From positions 124,001 through 188,000 of the forward strand of contig CAJXPB010000002.1 in the NCBI GenBank assembly GCA_913057905.1: 64,000 bases of DNA, written 5' to 3'. The position numbers and the translations under genes are program-made. Positions 21,489-31,930 of this stretch are shown here, in pieces. This DNA is from an uncultured Pseudomonadota bacterium (GTDB lineage Bacteria; Myxococcota_A; Bradymonadia; Bradymonadales; Bradymonadaceae). Within the stretch, counting starts at the first letter, position 1. Every line of letters starts with the position of its first letter. The notes beneath the pieces were generated by a model that was not told where the DNA came from, ran no database searches, and saw only the letters and a program-made list of their open reading frames with translations.

Positions 21489-24107
21489 TCACTGGCTGGC
21501 CCACTCGACCAGAAACTGTCCCACGTCGGGCTGGTCGATCATACCTCGAAGCTGCGAGGCGCCGGGGCCGCCGGCAAACACGGGGGTAAAGTTCGCGGTC
21601 GCCGGGCCCTGTATGGAGCCGTCGGTCCGCAGCGATGCCTCTTGCTCGGCCCAGCCGTACTGCAACAGCAGGGTCGGGGGTGCGAACTTTCCCTGCAAGT
21701 CCCGGTCGTCGAACCCCTCGACGGCGTCGAGTCCCTGGGCGTCGACGCCGACTTCGTTCATCTCGTACGACCCGCCGCAGCGTTTGGCCGCATGGCAGAC
21801 GTCCGAGGAGAAGCCATAGTGGTCATCCAGGACGGTCAACGAGTAGTCGCGATCACCCAGGGCGACGACCAATGTCCGCCCGTCGTTTCGGGCGAATTTC
21901 ATCCCTTCGCGAACCGCCCGGTCGAAACCCCGGACGGCCTGGGGAACCGCGGCGTCTCGGTTCATGGACCGTTGAAGCTCGCCAATTCGGTTCGATTCGA
22001 CGACCAGGAAGAAGGCCTGATTGTCGGCCGAAAGCCGGCGGATCGCCTCTTTGGTCATCGACGCCAGCGACGCGCTGCTGGAGGTCGAGCCGCCGTTTAA
22101 GGGCATGAGCGCCCAGCTCGGCCCGTCGCCCGAGGCGACGTCTGCCCAGCTTGTCGCAAGGCCCACGTTACGCTTCTGAAGTGTTTTGCGAGCCCGCTCG
22201 GCCTCGCCGTCGGATCCGTGACCGAAGACGACATCCACGCCCTTCGAGTCGTCGTCATTCATGCCCGCGGAGAGGAGATCCTTCAGACGGGCCCGGCGCG
22301 AGGGAACCTCCTCGCCGCCGGAGGTGTAGAAGGGGGCCAGTGAGTCGCCGACGACGAGCCCGTCGGAGACGATGCCCGTCTTCATGTCCCGAGCCTCACC
22401 GAGTTCGAGGACGGACATGAGGTCCTCGCCATCGGGGCCGACGCCGACAGACCCGCGCATCGTGCGCCGGCCCGTCGCAAGGGCGGTGGCCGCCGAGGCC
22501 TGGTCGGAGACGATTCGGTCGGCGGCGTGGGTCGCCATCAGCCCTCGAAATGGGAGCTCGCGCATGGCCAGCGAGCCGCCGTTGTATGCGGCGGCGGTGA
22601 TCGCATCGAGTCCCATGCCGTCGCCCACAAAGAGTATGACATTGCGCGGCTCGACCTCGCCGACACCCGAGGGGGTCCGCTCCGGGGAGGTCTCGGTCAA
22701 CCGGGCGGTCCCCGAGATCATCGACAGCAGCGCCGCACCCAGGTGGGTATTGTCGGTCGAGGCATTCACCATCTCGGCGCCCGGACCCTCGGCCCACAGC
22801 GGGATCAGTTCCGGGGTGTGGGTGCCGTAGATATCCCACGCGTCGTCGATACCGGCCCGGCTTGCGACCGAGAGGTGACCGAATATCGTCGAAAAACTCT
22901 CCGCCTCGAACGTCTCGTCCAGATCGAGCGACGAATCCGTCATCGACGCGCCGTGTTTGTCGTAGCCGCCGGCGTCAACCTCGGCGACGGCGGCCGGCGC
23001 CTCCGTCTCGGCCTTCGAGGAGTACGCCACCTGCGACTCGGCCTTCTGGCGGCCTCCCAGGGCCTCCAGGTAGCGTTCGGCATCCTGGTTGTCGTAGACG
23101 CCGAGACCGCCCGTCTCGTGGTCGGCGACCGTGACCACCAGGGTATCGTCGCGGTCGCGGGCGTACTCCAGGGCTCGGGCGACGGCGCGGTCGAAGTCGA
23201 GGGTCTCCTCGATGACGCCCGGGCCGTCAAGATCGTGGCCCTCCCAGTCGATCTGCGAGCCCTCGACCATCAAAAAGAAACCCTCGTCGTTGTTGCGATC
23301 CAGCACCGACAGGGCCGACGAGGTCATCTCGCCCAGCGACATCTTGCGCGGCTCGTCGGCCTGCATCGGCGGCGGGTCTTTTTTGTCAAGCAGGCCGATC
23401 AGCCGGTCGCTGGTCTCGCGTGCCCGGCGGACACCGGCGGCATCGTCGACGACGGTGTAGCCGTCATCGCGAAACCCGGCCAACAGATCGCGGCCATCGT
23501 CGCGCTGTGCAAAGTGGCGGCGCCCGCCCCCCAGAAGGACATCGACCCCTGACCCGCGCAGGTCGTCGGCGATCGCCTGGTAACTGTCGCGATTGGCCCG
23601 GTGGGCGGCAAAGGCGGCCGGGGTCGCGTGGGTGATCCGCGCCGTCGCCACCAGGCCTGTCTTCCAGTCTCGGGCCTCGGCCTCCTCGATGAGGGTGCGA
23701 AGTTGAAAGGCCGGATCGGTCTCCTGCTCTTTGGTCGTCCCCGGCTCGACGCTGACGCCCTCATAGTGAGTCTTGTGTCCGGTCGAAAACGCGGTGGCCG
23801 AGGCGGCGGAGTCGGTGGTCACGAACTCCCAGGAATGGGTCGTGATGAAGTTCAGATAGGGCATCGTGGTCATCGCCAGCGGCCGCCCGGCGGCGTAGGT
23901 CGCCGCCGTCTGGGCCGACGCCCCCATTCCGTCGCCGATCAGCAAGATGATCCGATCGGGCCCGTCGCTTTCGGCGGGCTCGGCGGTCTGCACCTTCGGA
24001 GTCTGCTCATCGGCGCCCGCCGCGCCAGAGGTCGAACAGCCGACCAACAACATCGACAGGAGCGTCCACAGCGCGACGCATCCCCTTCGTTTCCACGTAT
24101 GTCGCAT
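21489..24107 (-). CDS. Two-domain alkaline phosphatase lipoprotein with inactive second domain
   Basis: 872 residues from the ATG at 24107, which has GAGG 5-8 bases upstream; a longer GTG start at 24152 would run into the rplQ terminator. Lipobox LLVGC (Cys 24). Two PhoA-like domains are fused. The first (about 45-460) keeps LIGDGMG, the nucleophile in TTDSAASAT, the metal motif VEGSQIDWEGH, ADHETGG and a THTPELIPL His. The second (about 490-872) keeps VGDGMG but has SDQASAAT (nucleophile Ser to Gln), ESNRIGELQR (Asp and His ligands lost) and GDRD for DH. It is therefore probably non-catalytic. Confidence 0.87.
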   Translation of the reverse strand: MRHTWKRRGCVALWTLLSMLLVGCSTSGAAGADEQTPKVQTAEPAESDGPDRIILLIGDGMGASAQTAATYAAGRPLAMTTMPYLNFITTHSWEFVTTDSAASATAFSTGHKTHYEGVSVEPGTTKEQETDPAFQLRTLIEEAEARDWKTGLVATARITHATPAAFAAHRANRDSYQAIADDLRGSGVDVLLGGGRRHFAQRDDGRDLLAGFRDDGYTVVDDAAGVRRARETSDRLIGLLDKKDPPPMQADEPRKMSLGEMTSSALSVLDRNNDEGFFLMVEGSQIDWEGHDLDGPGVIEETLDFDRAVARALEYARDRDDTLVVTVADHETGGLGVYDNQDAERYLEALGGRQKAESQVAYSSKAETEAPAAVAEVDAGGYDKHGASMTDSSLDLDETFEAESFSTIFGHLSVASRAGIDDAWDIYGTHTPELIPLWAEGPGAEMVNASTDNTHLGAALLSMISGTARLTETSPERTPSGVGEVEPRNVILFVGDGMGLDAITAAAYNGGSLAMRELPFRGLMATHAADRIVSDQASAATALATGRRTMRGSVGVGPDGEDLMSVLELGEARDMKTGIVSDGLVVGDSLAPFYTSGGEEVPSRRARLKDLLSAGMNDDDSKGVDVVFGHGSDGEAERARKTLQKRNVGLATSWADVASGDGPSWALMPLNGGSTSSSASLASMTKEAIRRLSADNQAFFLVVESNRIGELQRSMNRDAAVPQAVRGFDRAVREGMKFARNDGRTLVVALGDRDYSLTVLDDHYGFSSDVCHAAKRCGGSYEMNEVGVDAQGLDAVEGFDDRDLQGKFAPPTLLLQYGWAEQEASLRTDGSIQGPATANFTPVFAGGPGASQLRGMIDQPDVGQFLVEWASQ

Positions 24108-24151
24108 GCTCGTCCTCGGCTCGTCACCTGATTGTCCGCGAGACCCAAACA

Positions 24152-24181
24152 CGAACGCCCGGCCGGATGGCCGGGCGCTCG
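24152..24181 (-). terminator. Terminator-like hairpin after rplQ
   Basis: A 9-bp perfect GC stem (CGCCCGGCC/GGCCGGGCG, loop GGAT) extended by three more pairs after one mismatch. On the minus strand it is followed by GTGTTTGGG, a weak T tract. Position at the end of the ribosomal block supports it. Confidence 0.55.
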
Positions 24182-24223
24182 TTCAAACGTGTTCTGTGCT
24201 GCCAGGTTGTCTTCGTCCCGGCA

Positions 24224-24700
24224 TCACACCTCTTCTTCGGGATCCTCGTCTTCGATCTCTTCGTCGTCGACGACTTCCTCGCTCTCGATGAGGTCGAGGA
24301 TGTGGTCCGGAAAGCGCAGTTCCTCGGTGTTTTCCAGGTTCGACCCGACCCAGGAGATCCGCGTGATAGCCGCATTGTCGCCCTTGCGGTTGCCGACCTT
24401 GATGAGTCGGACGTACCCGCCTTCGCGCTCGGCGATCTCGGGGCGCTCGGCCAGGTCATTGAAGACCTTGTGGACCAGGTCGCGGTCATTGAGTTTCGAC
24501 TGCGCCTGGCGAAAGGCGTGTCGACTGCCGCGCTTGCCCAGCGTGATCAGCTTGTCGGCGAACCGCCGAAGTTCCTTGGCCCGAGCGTCGGTCGTCTGGA
24601 CCAGCTCGTATTTGACCAGGCTCTTCAGCAGGTTCCGGATCGTCGCCTTTCGGTGGTCCGGGCCGCGGTTGAGTTTATTTCCTTTATGACGATGTCGCAT
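24224..24700 (-). CDS. rplQ: 50S ribosomal protein L17
   Basis: 158 residues; begins MRHRHKGNKLNRGPDHRKAT as in all bL17 and contains RELRRFADKLITLGK. It has a long acidic C-terminal tail (EVVDDEEIEDEDPEEEV) beyond the usual ~120 residues. Last gene of the alpha operon, four bases after rpoA. Confidence 0.97.
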   Translation of the reverse strand: MRHRHKGNKLNRGPDHRKATIRNLLKSLVKYELVQTTDARAKELRRFADKLITLGKRGSRHAFRQAQSKLNDRDLVHKVFNDLAERPEIAEREGGYVRLIKVGNRKGDNAAITRISWVGSNLENTEELRFPDHILDLIESEEVVDDEEIEDEDPEEEV

Positions 24701-24704
24701 CAGC

Positions 24705-25706
<1,002 letters not shown>

Positions 25707-25789
25707 CTATATGCCTCCGCCAGACGAAGAAGTCCCACTCGGGGTGGTCGACAGCTGCTGTGTGACAGCCAAGAGTCGCCGCAAACGAA

Positions 25790-26155
25790 TCAGACGCGGC
25801 GCCGCTTGGGGGGTCGACATCCATTGTGCGGGATCGGCGTGACGTCACGAATCGTCGAAATCTTGAGCCCGGCCGACTGAAGGGACCGAAGCGCCGACTC
25901 ACGGCCGGTACCCGGTCCTCGCAGGCGGACGTTGATCTTTTCGAGCCCGTACTCCTGGGCTCGGTTGGCCGCCGTCTCGGCCGCCACACCCGCCGCATAC
26001 GGCGTCGACTTGCGGGAGCCCTTGAATCCTTCGGCGCCCGCACTCGACCACGACAGGGTGTTTCCCTGATTGTCCGTGATCGTGATCAACGTGTTATTGA
26101 ATGTCGAATGAATGTGCGCGATGCCGTTGCGCACTCGTCGCTTCTTGTTGGACAT
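25790..26155 (-). CDS. rpsK: 30S ribosomal protein S11
   Basis: 121 residues, slightly short at the N terminus. uS11 of the platform: [52 protein letters not shown] and the terminal [16 protein letters not shown]-like end ([16 protein letters not shown]). Between rpsM and rpoA. Confidence 0.97.
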   Translation of the reverse strand: MSNKKRRVRNGIAHIHSTFNNTLITITDNQGNTLSWSSAGAEGFKGSRKSTPYAAGVAAETAANRAQEYGLEKINVRLRGPGTGRESALRSLQSAGLKISTIRDVTPIPHNGCRPPKRRRV

Positions 26156-26244
26156 CGTTCAGTCTCCTTGCAATCCGAAAAGCAAACGCACCCCGGCGAC
26201 TCCTCGCGTCGAAGAGCCGGAGGGCGCGCCCTTTCCGGGCTGTG

Positions 26245-26616
26245 TTAGGAACGTCGTTTTCGAACGGTCGAGGAACTCGGCCCTTTGCGCGTCCGGGCGT
26301 TGGTCCGGGTGCGCTGGCCGCGAACGGGAAGACCCTTCCGGTGGCGGATGCCACGGTAGCAGCCCAGATCCTTGAGCCGCTTGATGTTTCGTTGCACCTG
26401 ACGGCGCAGGTCTCCCTCGACGGTGTAGTTCTCGTCGATGGTCTGTCGAAGCGACCGAATCTCGCCCTCGGTCATATCTTTGACGTCGGTCGAGCCGTCA
26501 ATCCCGGCTCGCTCGACGATCTCTTCGGCACGGGAATGGCCCACGCCGTAGATGTAAGTCAGGGCGATATCCACGCGCTTTTTTCTCGGCAGGTCGACAC
26601 CAGCTATGCGTGCCAC
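26245..26616 (-). CDS. rpsM: 30S ribosomal protein S13
   Basis: 123 residues. uS13, head of the small subunit: [49 protein letters not shown] and the basic tail [12 protein letters not shown]. Its N-terminal H2TH-type region and length are typical. First small-subunit gene of the alpha group, after rpmJ. Confidence 0.97.
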   Translation of the reverse strand: MARIAGVDLPRKKRVDIALTYIYGVGHSRAEEIVERAGIDGSTDVKDMTEGEIRSLRQTIDENYTVEGDLRRQVQRNIKRLKDLGCYRGIRHRKGLPVRGQRTRTNARTRKGPSSSTVRKRRS

Positions 26617-26692
26617 AACCAGACTCCTTTGGTCTCAATCTCGATGGTGAGGCCTTGGGGCGCAGAGTGCGCCTCGCTCGAGGCCGTCGCCG

Positions 26693-26806
26693 TCAACCCT
26701 GGCGCTGCTTGTGACGCGGGTTCTCACAGATGACCCGAACCACGCCGTTGCGGCGGATGATCTTACACTTGTCGCAAATCTTTTTGACTGAAGGTCGAAC
26801 TTTCAT
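26693..26806 (-). CDS. rpmJ: 50S ribosomal protein L36
   Basis: 37 residues: [19 protein letters not shown] followed by [18 protein letters not shown]. It keeps the four zinc-ribbon residues (C-x2-C, C, H), so this is the zinc-binding C+ form. Located between infA and rpsM, its standard place. Confidence 0.96.
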   Translation of the reverse strand: MKVRPSVKKICDKCKIIRRNGVVRVICENPRHKQRQG

Positions 26807-26857
26807 GTCGTGCTCCCGTGTTAGGTGTTACTTGGCCGCGAACTCGACGCCGCGAGA

Positions 26858-27076
26858 TTACTTCTCGCGATAGACGATGCGTCCGCGCGTCAAATCGTAT
26901 GGGGATAGTTCCACCGTCACCGTGTCGCCGGGCAGGATCTTGATAAAGTGCATCCGCATCTTGCCCGAGATATGAGCCAGGACTTCGTGTCCGTTCTCCA
27001 ACTCGACACGAAAGACGGCGTTCGGGAGGGCCTCGGTGACCTCTCCCTCAACTTCAATGGGTTCTTCTTTGGCCAT
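26858..27076 (-). CDS. infA: Translation initiation factor IF-1
   Basis: 72 residues, OB fold. Contains [33 protein letters not shown] and [11 protein letters not shown]. Binds the 30S A site during initiation. A separate promoter is predicted about 110 bp upstream. The map (methionine aminopeptidase) gene often found between adk and infA is absent. Confidence 0.97.
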   Translation of the reverse strand: MAKEEPIEVEGEVTEALPNAVFRVELENGHEVLAHISGKMRMHFIKILPGDTVTVELSPYDLTRGRIVYREK

Positions 27077-27184
27077 AGAACAGAACTCGTTCCGTGAAAT
27101 TCAGTGTGCACCGGCGAAGCAGCCACATTCGGCGTGGACGCCCCGCGTGCTGAGAAAACAGCCTCGGTGCGCATCAAGGTCCGC

Positions 27185-27213
27185 TAGATAGCGATGTCCC
27201 CCGCCGAAGTCAA
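27185..27213 (-). promoter_or_regulatory. Predicted internal promoter before infA
   Basis: On the minus strand TTGACT (27213-27208), 17-base spacer, TATCTA (27190-27185). It lies in the 157-bp gap between adk and infA, the largest gap of this part of the operon, and could drive infA-rpmJ-rpsM-rpsK-rpoA-rplQ independently. Confidence 0.6.
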
Positions 27214-27233
27214 CCTTGGTCCGGCGAGAGTGC

Positions 27234-27881
27234 TCAAACCGCGTCGATCGCCTGCGCAATCCGCCCGGCGACCGCCTCAGGCGAGCCTTCTCCGTCGATC
27301 CGGACCAAAACACCCCGATCGGCGTAGAAGCTCTTGAGGGGATCGGTATTCTCCTCGTACGTCCTCATCCGCTCCCGAATGACCTCCGGCTGGTCGTCCT
27401 TTCGGCGTTCCAGCCCCTGGTGTCCGCATTCGTCGCAGACGTCTTCGGTCTGGGGCGGGTCGAAGGATTTGTGGTAGCCCGCTCCGCATTCGGGGCAATG
27501 GAGCCGCCCGCTGAGCCGTCGGACGATCTCGGATTCCGAGACCTCCAGGCTCAGGACCGCATCCAGTTTGACACCCTGGCCATCCAGCGCCTCGGCCTGA
27601 TTCAGCGTGCGCGGAAACCCGTCGAGCACGAAGCCATCCTGCGCGTCGTCCTGCTCGAGCCGCTCTTCGACGATGCCGATGACGACGTCGTCGGGCACCA
27701 GCTCGCCGGCGTTCATATATTCGGCGGCCTTCTTGCCGAGGTCGGTCCCGCGATCACGGGCGTCTCGGAGCATGTCACCCGTGGAGATGTGCGGAATCTC
27801 CAGTGCCTCGGTAATGCGTTCGGCCTGCGTGCCTTTCCCCGCCCCCGGCGGGCCCAACAACATCAATTTGGTCTTTGGCAT
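27234..27881 (-). CDS. adk: Adenylate kinase
   Basis: 215 residues. Interconverts ATP + AMP and 2 ADP. P-loop GPPGAGKGTQ (about 10-19), AMP-binding STGDMLRD and GFPRTLNQA. The LID carries the zinc-binding C-x2-C...C-x2-C set (CPECG and CDECG), unlike the Cys-less LID of E. coli. Immediately downstream of secY (3-bp gap). Confidence 0.97.
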   Translation of the reverse strand: MPKTKLMLLGPPGAGKGTQAERITEALEIPHISTGDMLRDARDRGTDLGKKAAEYMNAGELVPDDVVIGIVEERLEQDDAQDGFVLDGFPRTLNQAEALDGQGVKLDAVLSLEVSESEIVRRLSGRLHCPECGAGYHKSFDPPQTEDVCDECGHQGLERRKDDQPEVIRERMRTYEENTDPLKSFYADRGVLVRIDGEGSPEAVAGRIAQAIDAV

Positions 27882-27883
27882 AA

Positions 27884-29227
27884 TCAGTCTCGGTCGCGTC
27901 CGGAGATCTGTCCCGCCTCTCCGGGTCGTCGGCCGGCGGTCTCGCTGAAGTCGTCGTACTCGCGGGTGATCAGGTAGTTCTCGATCTCATTGACCGTCCG
28001 CAGTCCGACGCTGACCGTAATCACCAGGCTGATGCCGCCAAAGTAGAAGCTGACGTTCATGTAATCCTGGATGAAGTACGGCATCACACACACGCCGGCC
28101 AGATAGACCGACCCGGCGGTCGTCAGTCGCGTCAGCACGGTGTCGATGTACTCGGCCGTGCGTTTTCCTGGGCGGATGCCCGGGACGAACGCGCCCGACT
28201 TCTTGAGGTTGTCGGCCATGTCGACCGGATTCACCTGTACGGCCGTATAGAAGAAGGTGAAGAAGATAATCAGCGCGACGTAGATCAGATTGTACTGCCA
28301 CGCGCCCGGCACCAGGACGGCCTGAATCTGCTGGCCGATGGCATAGTCCTGGAAGTAGCTCGCCACGGTCGTCGGGAAGATCAGCATCGACGACGCGAAG
28401 ATCGGCGGGATCACGCCGGACATATTCACCTTTAGCGGCAGGTGGTGTTGCTGGCCGCCGTAGATGCGCCGCCCGACCATGCGTTTGGCGTACTGCAGGG
28501 GGATGCGCCGTTGAGCGCTCTCCATGTAGACGATGAACGCGGTGACGACGAGTGCGATAAACAGGATGGCGAGGATTGTGAACGTGGTGATCCCGCCGGT
28601 ACTGAATTTCTGGTAGGTCTGGAAGACGGCGTCCGGGAAGCGGGCGATAATGCTGGCGGTAATGACCAGCGAGATCCCGTTTCCGATGCCGTATTCATCG
28701 ATCTGCTCACCGAGCCACATCACAAAGATCGACCCCGTGGTCAGGGTCAGGACCGTCATGAGCCGAAAGCCCCAGCCGGTCTGGATCAGCAGGTCGGGCC
28801 CCTGGCCGGTGGCGTGCATGTTCTCCAGGTACAGAGAAATCCCGAAGCCCTGGACGACACAGATGACCACCGTCAGGTAGCGCGTCCACTGGTTGACCTT
28901 CCGGCGGCCCTGTTCGCCCTCGTCCTTCTGTAGCCGTTCGACCTCGGGGACGACCACCGTCATCAACTGCATGATGATCGACGCCGAGATGTACGGCATG
29001 ATTCCGAGGGCGAAGATGCTCATCATCTTCAGGGCGCCACCTGTAAACAGGTTGATCAGCCCGAAGAAGCCCCCGCCCCCGCCCATCATCGCCTGCATTG
29101 CCTGGCGATTGACTCCCGGCACGGTGATAAAGACACCGACCCGGTAGAGGGCGAGGACCCCGAGCGTAAACAGCAGCCGCCGCCGCAGCTCGGGGACTTT
29201 GTGCATGTCGGTGAAGTTTGTAGCCAC
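27884..29227 (-). CDS. secY: Preprotein translocase subunit SecY
   Basis: 447 residues with ten predicted membrane helices, the channel of the Sec translocon. Recognisable: YRVGVFITVPGVN, MPYISASIIMQL, GIGNGISLVI, RRIPLQYAKR, PVDMADNLKKSGAFVPGIRPG and EYIDTVLTRLT. The start overlaps nothing; the gene lies 1 bp after rplO in the spc operon. Confidence 0.97.
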   Translation of the reverse strand: MATNFTDMHKVPELRRRLLFTLGVLALYRVGVFITVPGVNRQAMQAMMGGGGGFFGLINLFTGGALKMMSIFALGIMPYISASIIMQLMTVVVPEVERLQKDEGEQGRRKVNQWTRYLTVVICVVQGFGISLYLENMHATGQGPDLLIQTGWGFRLMTVLTLTTGSIFVMWLGEQIDEYGIGNGISLVITASIIARFPDAVFQTYQKFSTGGITTFTILAILFIALVVTAFIVYMESAQRRIPLQYAKRMVGRRIYGGQQHHLPLKVNMSGVIPPIFASSMLIFPTTVASYFQDYAIGQQIQAVLVPGAWQYNLIYVALIIFFTFFYTAVQVNPVDMADNLKKSGAFVPGIRPGKRTAEYIDTVLTRLTTAGSVYLAGVCVMPYFIQDYMNVSFYFGGISLVITVSVGLRTVNEIENYLITREYDDFSETAGRRPGEAGQISGRDRD

Positions 29228-29228
29228 G

Positions 29229-29675
29229 TCAGACGACCTCTGCGGTACCGCCGGCCGCTTCGATTTTCTCGCGGGCCGACTCGCTGAACTGGTGGACCCG
29301 GACCGTCACGGCGATGTCGATCTCGCCTTCGCCGAGGACTTTCAACTCGTCGAAGCTGCGGCGCACATGGCCGCCCTCGACCAGGGCCTCGACATCGATC
29401 TCGTCGCCGTCTTCGAACTGGCGGGCGATCTTGCCCACGTTGACGACAGCGACGTCGGTCTCGGTCGGATTCTTGAAACCGTACTTGGGAAGCTGGCGGT
29501 ACAACGGCGTCTGCCCACCTTCGAAGTAGGTCGGAATCTGGCCGCCCGAACGCGCCTTCTGTCCCTTGGTCCCTCGCCCGCAGGTCTTGCCCTGGCCGCT
29601 GCCCGGACCACGACCCTTGCGCGTGGACTCTTGATTTGCCCCTTCCGGGGGTTTCAGATTGCTGAGTTCACTCAT
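29229..29675 (-). CDS. rplO: 50S ribosomal protein L15
   Basis: 148 residues: KPPEGANQESTRKGRGPGSGQGKTCGRGTKGQKARSG-type N terminus typical of uL15, then GGQTPLYRQLPKYGF. Only 33 bp separate it from rpsE, so rpmD (L30), normally located here, is absent. Confidence 0.97.
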   Translation of the reverse strand: MSELSNLKPPEGANQESTRKGRGPGSGQGKTCGRGTKGQKARSGGQIPTYFEGGQTPLYRQLPKYGFKNPTETDVAVVNVGKIARQFEDGDEIDVEALVEGGHVRRSFDELKVLGEGEIDIAVTVRVHQFSESAREKIEAAGGTAEVV

Positions 29676-29708
29676 AACCTCTCCTTGTGGATGGCCTGAA
29701 AGCTGGAA

Positions 29709-30257
29709 TCACTCGACGTCGCCGGCGATCCTCGCCGCCATCTGCGCCGGGTTTTCCTGAGGAACCGTCTCCTCACGCTCCAGCCGGTCGCGGTAGGCAT
29801 CCGGGTGGTAGAGCCGGCCGAGTCCCTCCATCACAGCGTTGACCACGTTGTGTGGGGTGTTCGAGCCGAGGCTCTTGGTCAGGATGTTTTCGATGCCGGC
29901 CGATTCCAGAATCGCCCGCACCGGTCCGCCAGCGATGACGCCGGTTCCCGGAGATGCGGGTTTCAGAAGCACCTCGCCGGAGTTGTACTCGCCGGTGACT
30001 TCATAGGGAATCGTCCCGTCCACGATGGGGACCTCGATGAGTTCCTTACTGGCCTGCTGGGTGCCCTTTCGGATGGCTTCGGGGACCTCTTTGGCCTTCC
30101 CGTAGCCGACTCCGACGTGGCCGTTGCCGTCTCCGACAACCACGATGGCGCCAAATGCAAACCGGCGCCCACCCTTGACCACCTTCGACACCCGGTTGAT
30201 GTCGATGACGGTATCTTCCAGGTCCAGATTGTGATCGTCTGTGCGTCCGTATGCCAC
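29709..30257 (-). CDS. rpsE: 30S ribosomal protein S5
   Basis: 182 residues. Contains [40 protein letters not shown] and [19 protein letters not shown], the uS5 hallmarks of the decoding/accuracy region. Between rplR and rplO. Confidence 0.97.
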   Translation of the reverse strand: MAYGRTDDHNLDLEDTVIDINRVSKVVKGGRRFAFGAIVVVGDGNGHVGVGYGKAKEVPEAIRKGTQQASKELIEVPIVDGTIPYEVTGEYNSGEVLLKPASPGTGVIAGGPVRAILESAGIENILTKSLGSNTPHNVVNAVMEGLGRLYHPDAYRDRLEREETVPQENPAQMAARIAGDVE

Positions 30258-30268
30258 GATCTATCTCC

Positions 30269-30634
30269 TCAGAACTGGAGTCCATTGTCACGGGCGCCGT
30301 CGGCAACCGATGCCAACCGACCGTGATAGATGAACCCATTGCGGTCAAACACGACTTTGTCGATATCTTTCTCGAGCGCCCGCTCGGCGACGCGGCGGCC
30401 GACTTCTTCGGCCTGCTCGGATTTGCTCAAATCTTGGTCGTCCGACGCCTCTTGTTCGACGGTCGACGCGCTGGCCAACGTATGGCCGGCCAGATCGTCG
30501 ATCACCTGGGCGTAGATGTGCTGGTTCGACTTATAGACGGACAACCGGGGCCGACGGGGCGTGCCAAACACCTTCTTTCGCACGCGCCGCTTGCGCCGCA
30601 AGCGGTTGTTCTTTCGCTGACGTTTACTCTGCAT
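30269..30634 (-). CDS. rplR: 50S ribosomal protein L18
   Basis: 121 residues. Basic N terminus, [19 protein letters not shown], and the end [20 protein letters not shown]. Binds 5S rRNA with L5. Eleven bases before rpsE. Confidence 0.97.
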   Translation of the reverse strand: MQSKRQRKNNRLRRKRRVRKKVFGTPRRPRLSVYKSNQHIYAQVIDDLAGHTLASASTVEQEASDDQDLSKSEQAEEVGRRVAERALEKDIDKVVFDRNGFIYHGRLASVADGARDNGLQF

Positions 30635-30695
30635 GCATTCCTCCTGCGAGGTGCCGACGCAGCGGGCGGCGACACCTGAAAATCAATACGGGTCT

Positions 30696-31235
30696 CTACG
30701 CGACGCCGGCCTTGCCGACCTTTCGGCGGACACGCTCGTCGGCGTACTTGATGCCCTTGCCCTTGTAGGGCTCCGGCGGCCGAAGGTCGCGCATCTTCGC
30801 GGCCACCTGGCCGAGAAGTTCCTTGTCGGGGCTGCTCAACTTGATCTCGGTCTGGCTCGGCAGCTCCACGGTCACCTGCTCGGGAATCTCGAACAGAATC
30901 GGGTGACTGAAGCCGAGGTCGAAGCGAAGAAACTCACCGGACTGCTCGGCACGGTACCCGACGCCGTTGATCTCGAGCTCCTTGGAGAAGCCCTCGTGGA
31001 CGCCCCTGACCATGCTGTCGATCAGCGAGCGCGTCAGCCCCTGAATACTGCGGGCATCGCGGGTGTCGTCGGGTCGGTCGATGACGAGCTCGTCGTCGGT
31101 GAGACTCAGCTCGAGGTCACCGTCGATCTCCCGGGTCAATTCACCCTCCGGGCCCGACACGGTCAACTCGTCGTCTCCGATGTCGACCTCGACCCCGTCC
31201 GGGATCTCGACCGGCTGCTTTCCGATGCGGCTCAT
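30696..31235 (-). CDS. rplF: 50S ribosomal protein L6
   Basis: 179 residues, two repeated L6 domains: MSRIGKQPVEIPDGV, LTVSGPEGELTREI, and PEPYKGKGIKYADERVRRKVGKAG at the C terminus with the family signature. Part of the spc operon. Confidence 0.97.
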   Translation of the reverse strand: MSRIGKQPVEIPDGVEVDIGDDELTVSGPEGELTREIDGDLELSLTDDELVIDRPDDTRDARSIQGLTRSLIDSMVRGVHEGFSKELEINGVGYRAEQSGEFLRFDLGFSHPILFEIPEQVTVELPSQTEIKLSSPDKELLGQVAAKMRDLRPPEPYKGKGIKYADERVRRKVGKAGVA

Positions 31236-31305
31236 AGCAGACTCCTTCGCTCAAAACTGCTGCGTTCAAGATGCGTACAAGACAGGCGCTTGGCGCCCCG
31301 TCAAT

Positions 31306-31707
31306 TCAGTAGACCCGGCAGACGTACTCGCCGCCCACGTTGGCCGCCTCGGCCTGATCGCCGGTGACCACACCGTGGGAGGTCGACAGGATCGAGACGC
31401 CGAGTCCGTTGAGGACATCCGGGATCTCGTCGCTGGCTACATACACGCGTCGCGACGGCCGGCTGACTCGTTCGAGCCCCTGAATGATGGGGACCTCGTC
31501 CTTGTCGTAGCGGATCTCGATGCGAAGCTGCCCCTGGGGGCCCTCATCGGACCATTCCACATCGGAGAGGTATCCCTCGTCCGACAGGATCCTGGCGATC
31601 TCGAACTTCAACTTCGAGCCCGGGACCGTCACCTCGGCATGCTTCGCCATCTGGGCGTTGCGGATCTGTGTCAGAAAATCCGCGATTGAATCATTTACGT
31701 TGGCCAT
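31306..31707 (-). CDS. rpsH: 30S ribosomal protein S8
   Basis: 133 residues. DSIADFLTQIRNAQMAKHAEV, RVSRPSRRVYVASDEIPDVLNGLG and STSHGVVTGDQA are uS8 features. In E. coli the spc operon is controlled through S8; no matching mRNA structure was sought in detail here. Confidence 0.97.
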   Translation of the reverse strand: MANVNDSIADFLTQIRNAQMAKHAEVTVPGSKLKFEIARILSDEGYLSDVEWSDEGPQGQLRIEIRYDKDEVPIIQGLERVSRPSRRVYVASDEIPDVLNGLGVSILSTSHGVVTGDQAEAANVGGEYVCRVY

Positions 31708-31734
31708 TGTTCTCTCTCGCCTCTGCGACAGTCG

Positions 31735-31920
31735 TTACCAGCTCGCCTTGACCACGCCCGGAATCTCGCCCTTGTGGGCCAGCTCCCGAAAGCAGATGCG
31801 GCACATATCGAACTTCCGCAGATACCCATCGGCGCGGCCACACAGTGGGCAGCGGTTGTACTCGCGGACGTCGTATTTTTTGTCCTTCTTATGTTTTTCA
31901 ACCAGACCTTTCTTAGCCAT
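31735..31920 (-). CDS. rpsZ: 30S ribosomal protein S14, zinc-binding type Z
   Basis: 61 residues, short form: [20 protein letters not shown] then [20 protein letters not shown] with the C-x2-C...C-x2-C zinc site, then [18 protein letters not shown]. Lies between rplE and rpsH. The start ATG at 31920 fits the family length; the open frame upstream is spurious. Confidence 0.96.
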   Translation of the reverse strand: MAKKGLVEKHKKDKKYDVREYNRCPLCGRADGYLRKFDMCRICFRELAHKGEIPGVVKASW

Positions 31921-31930
31921 GGCAGCCTCC

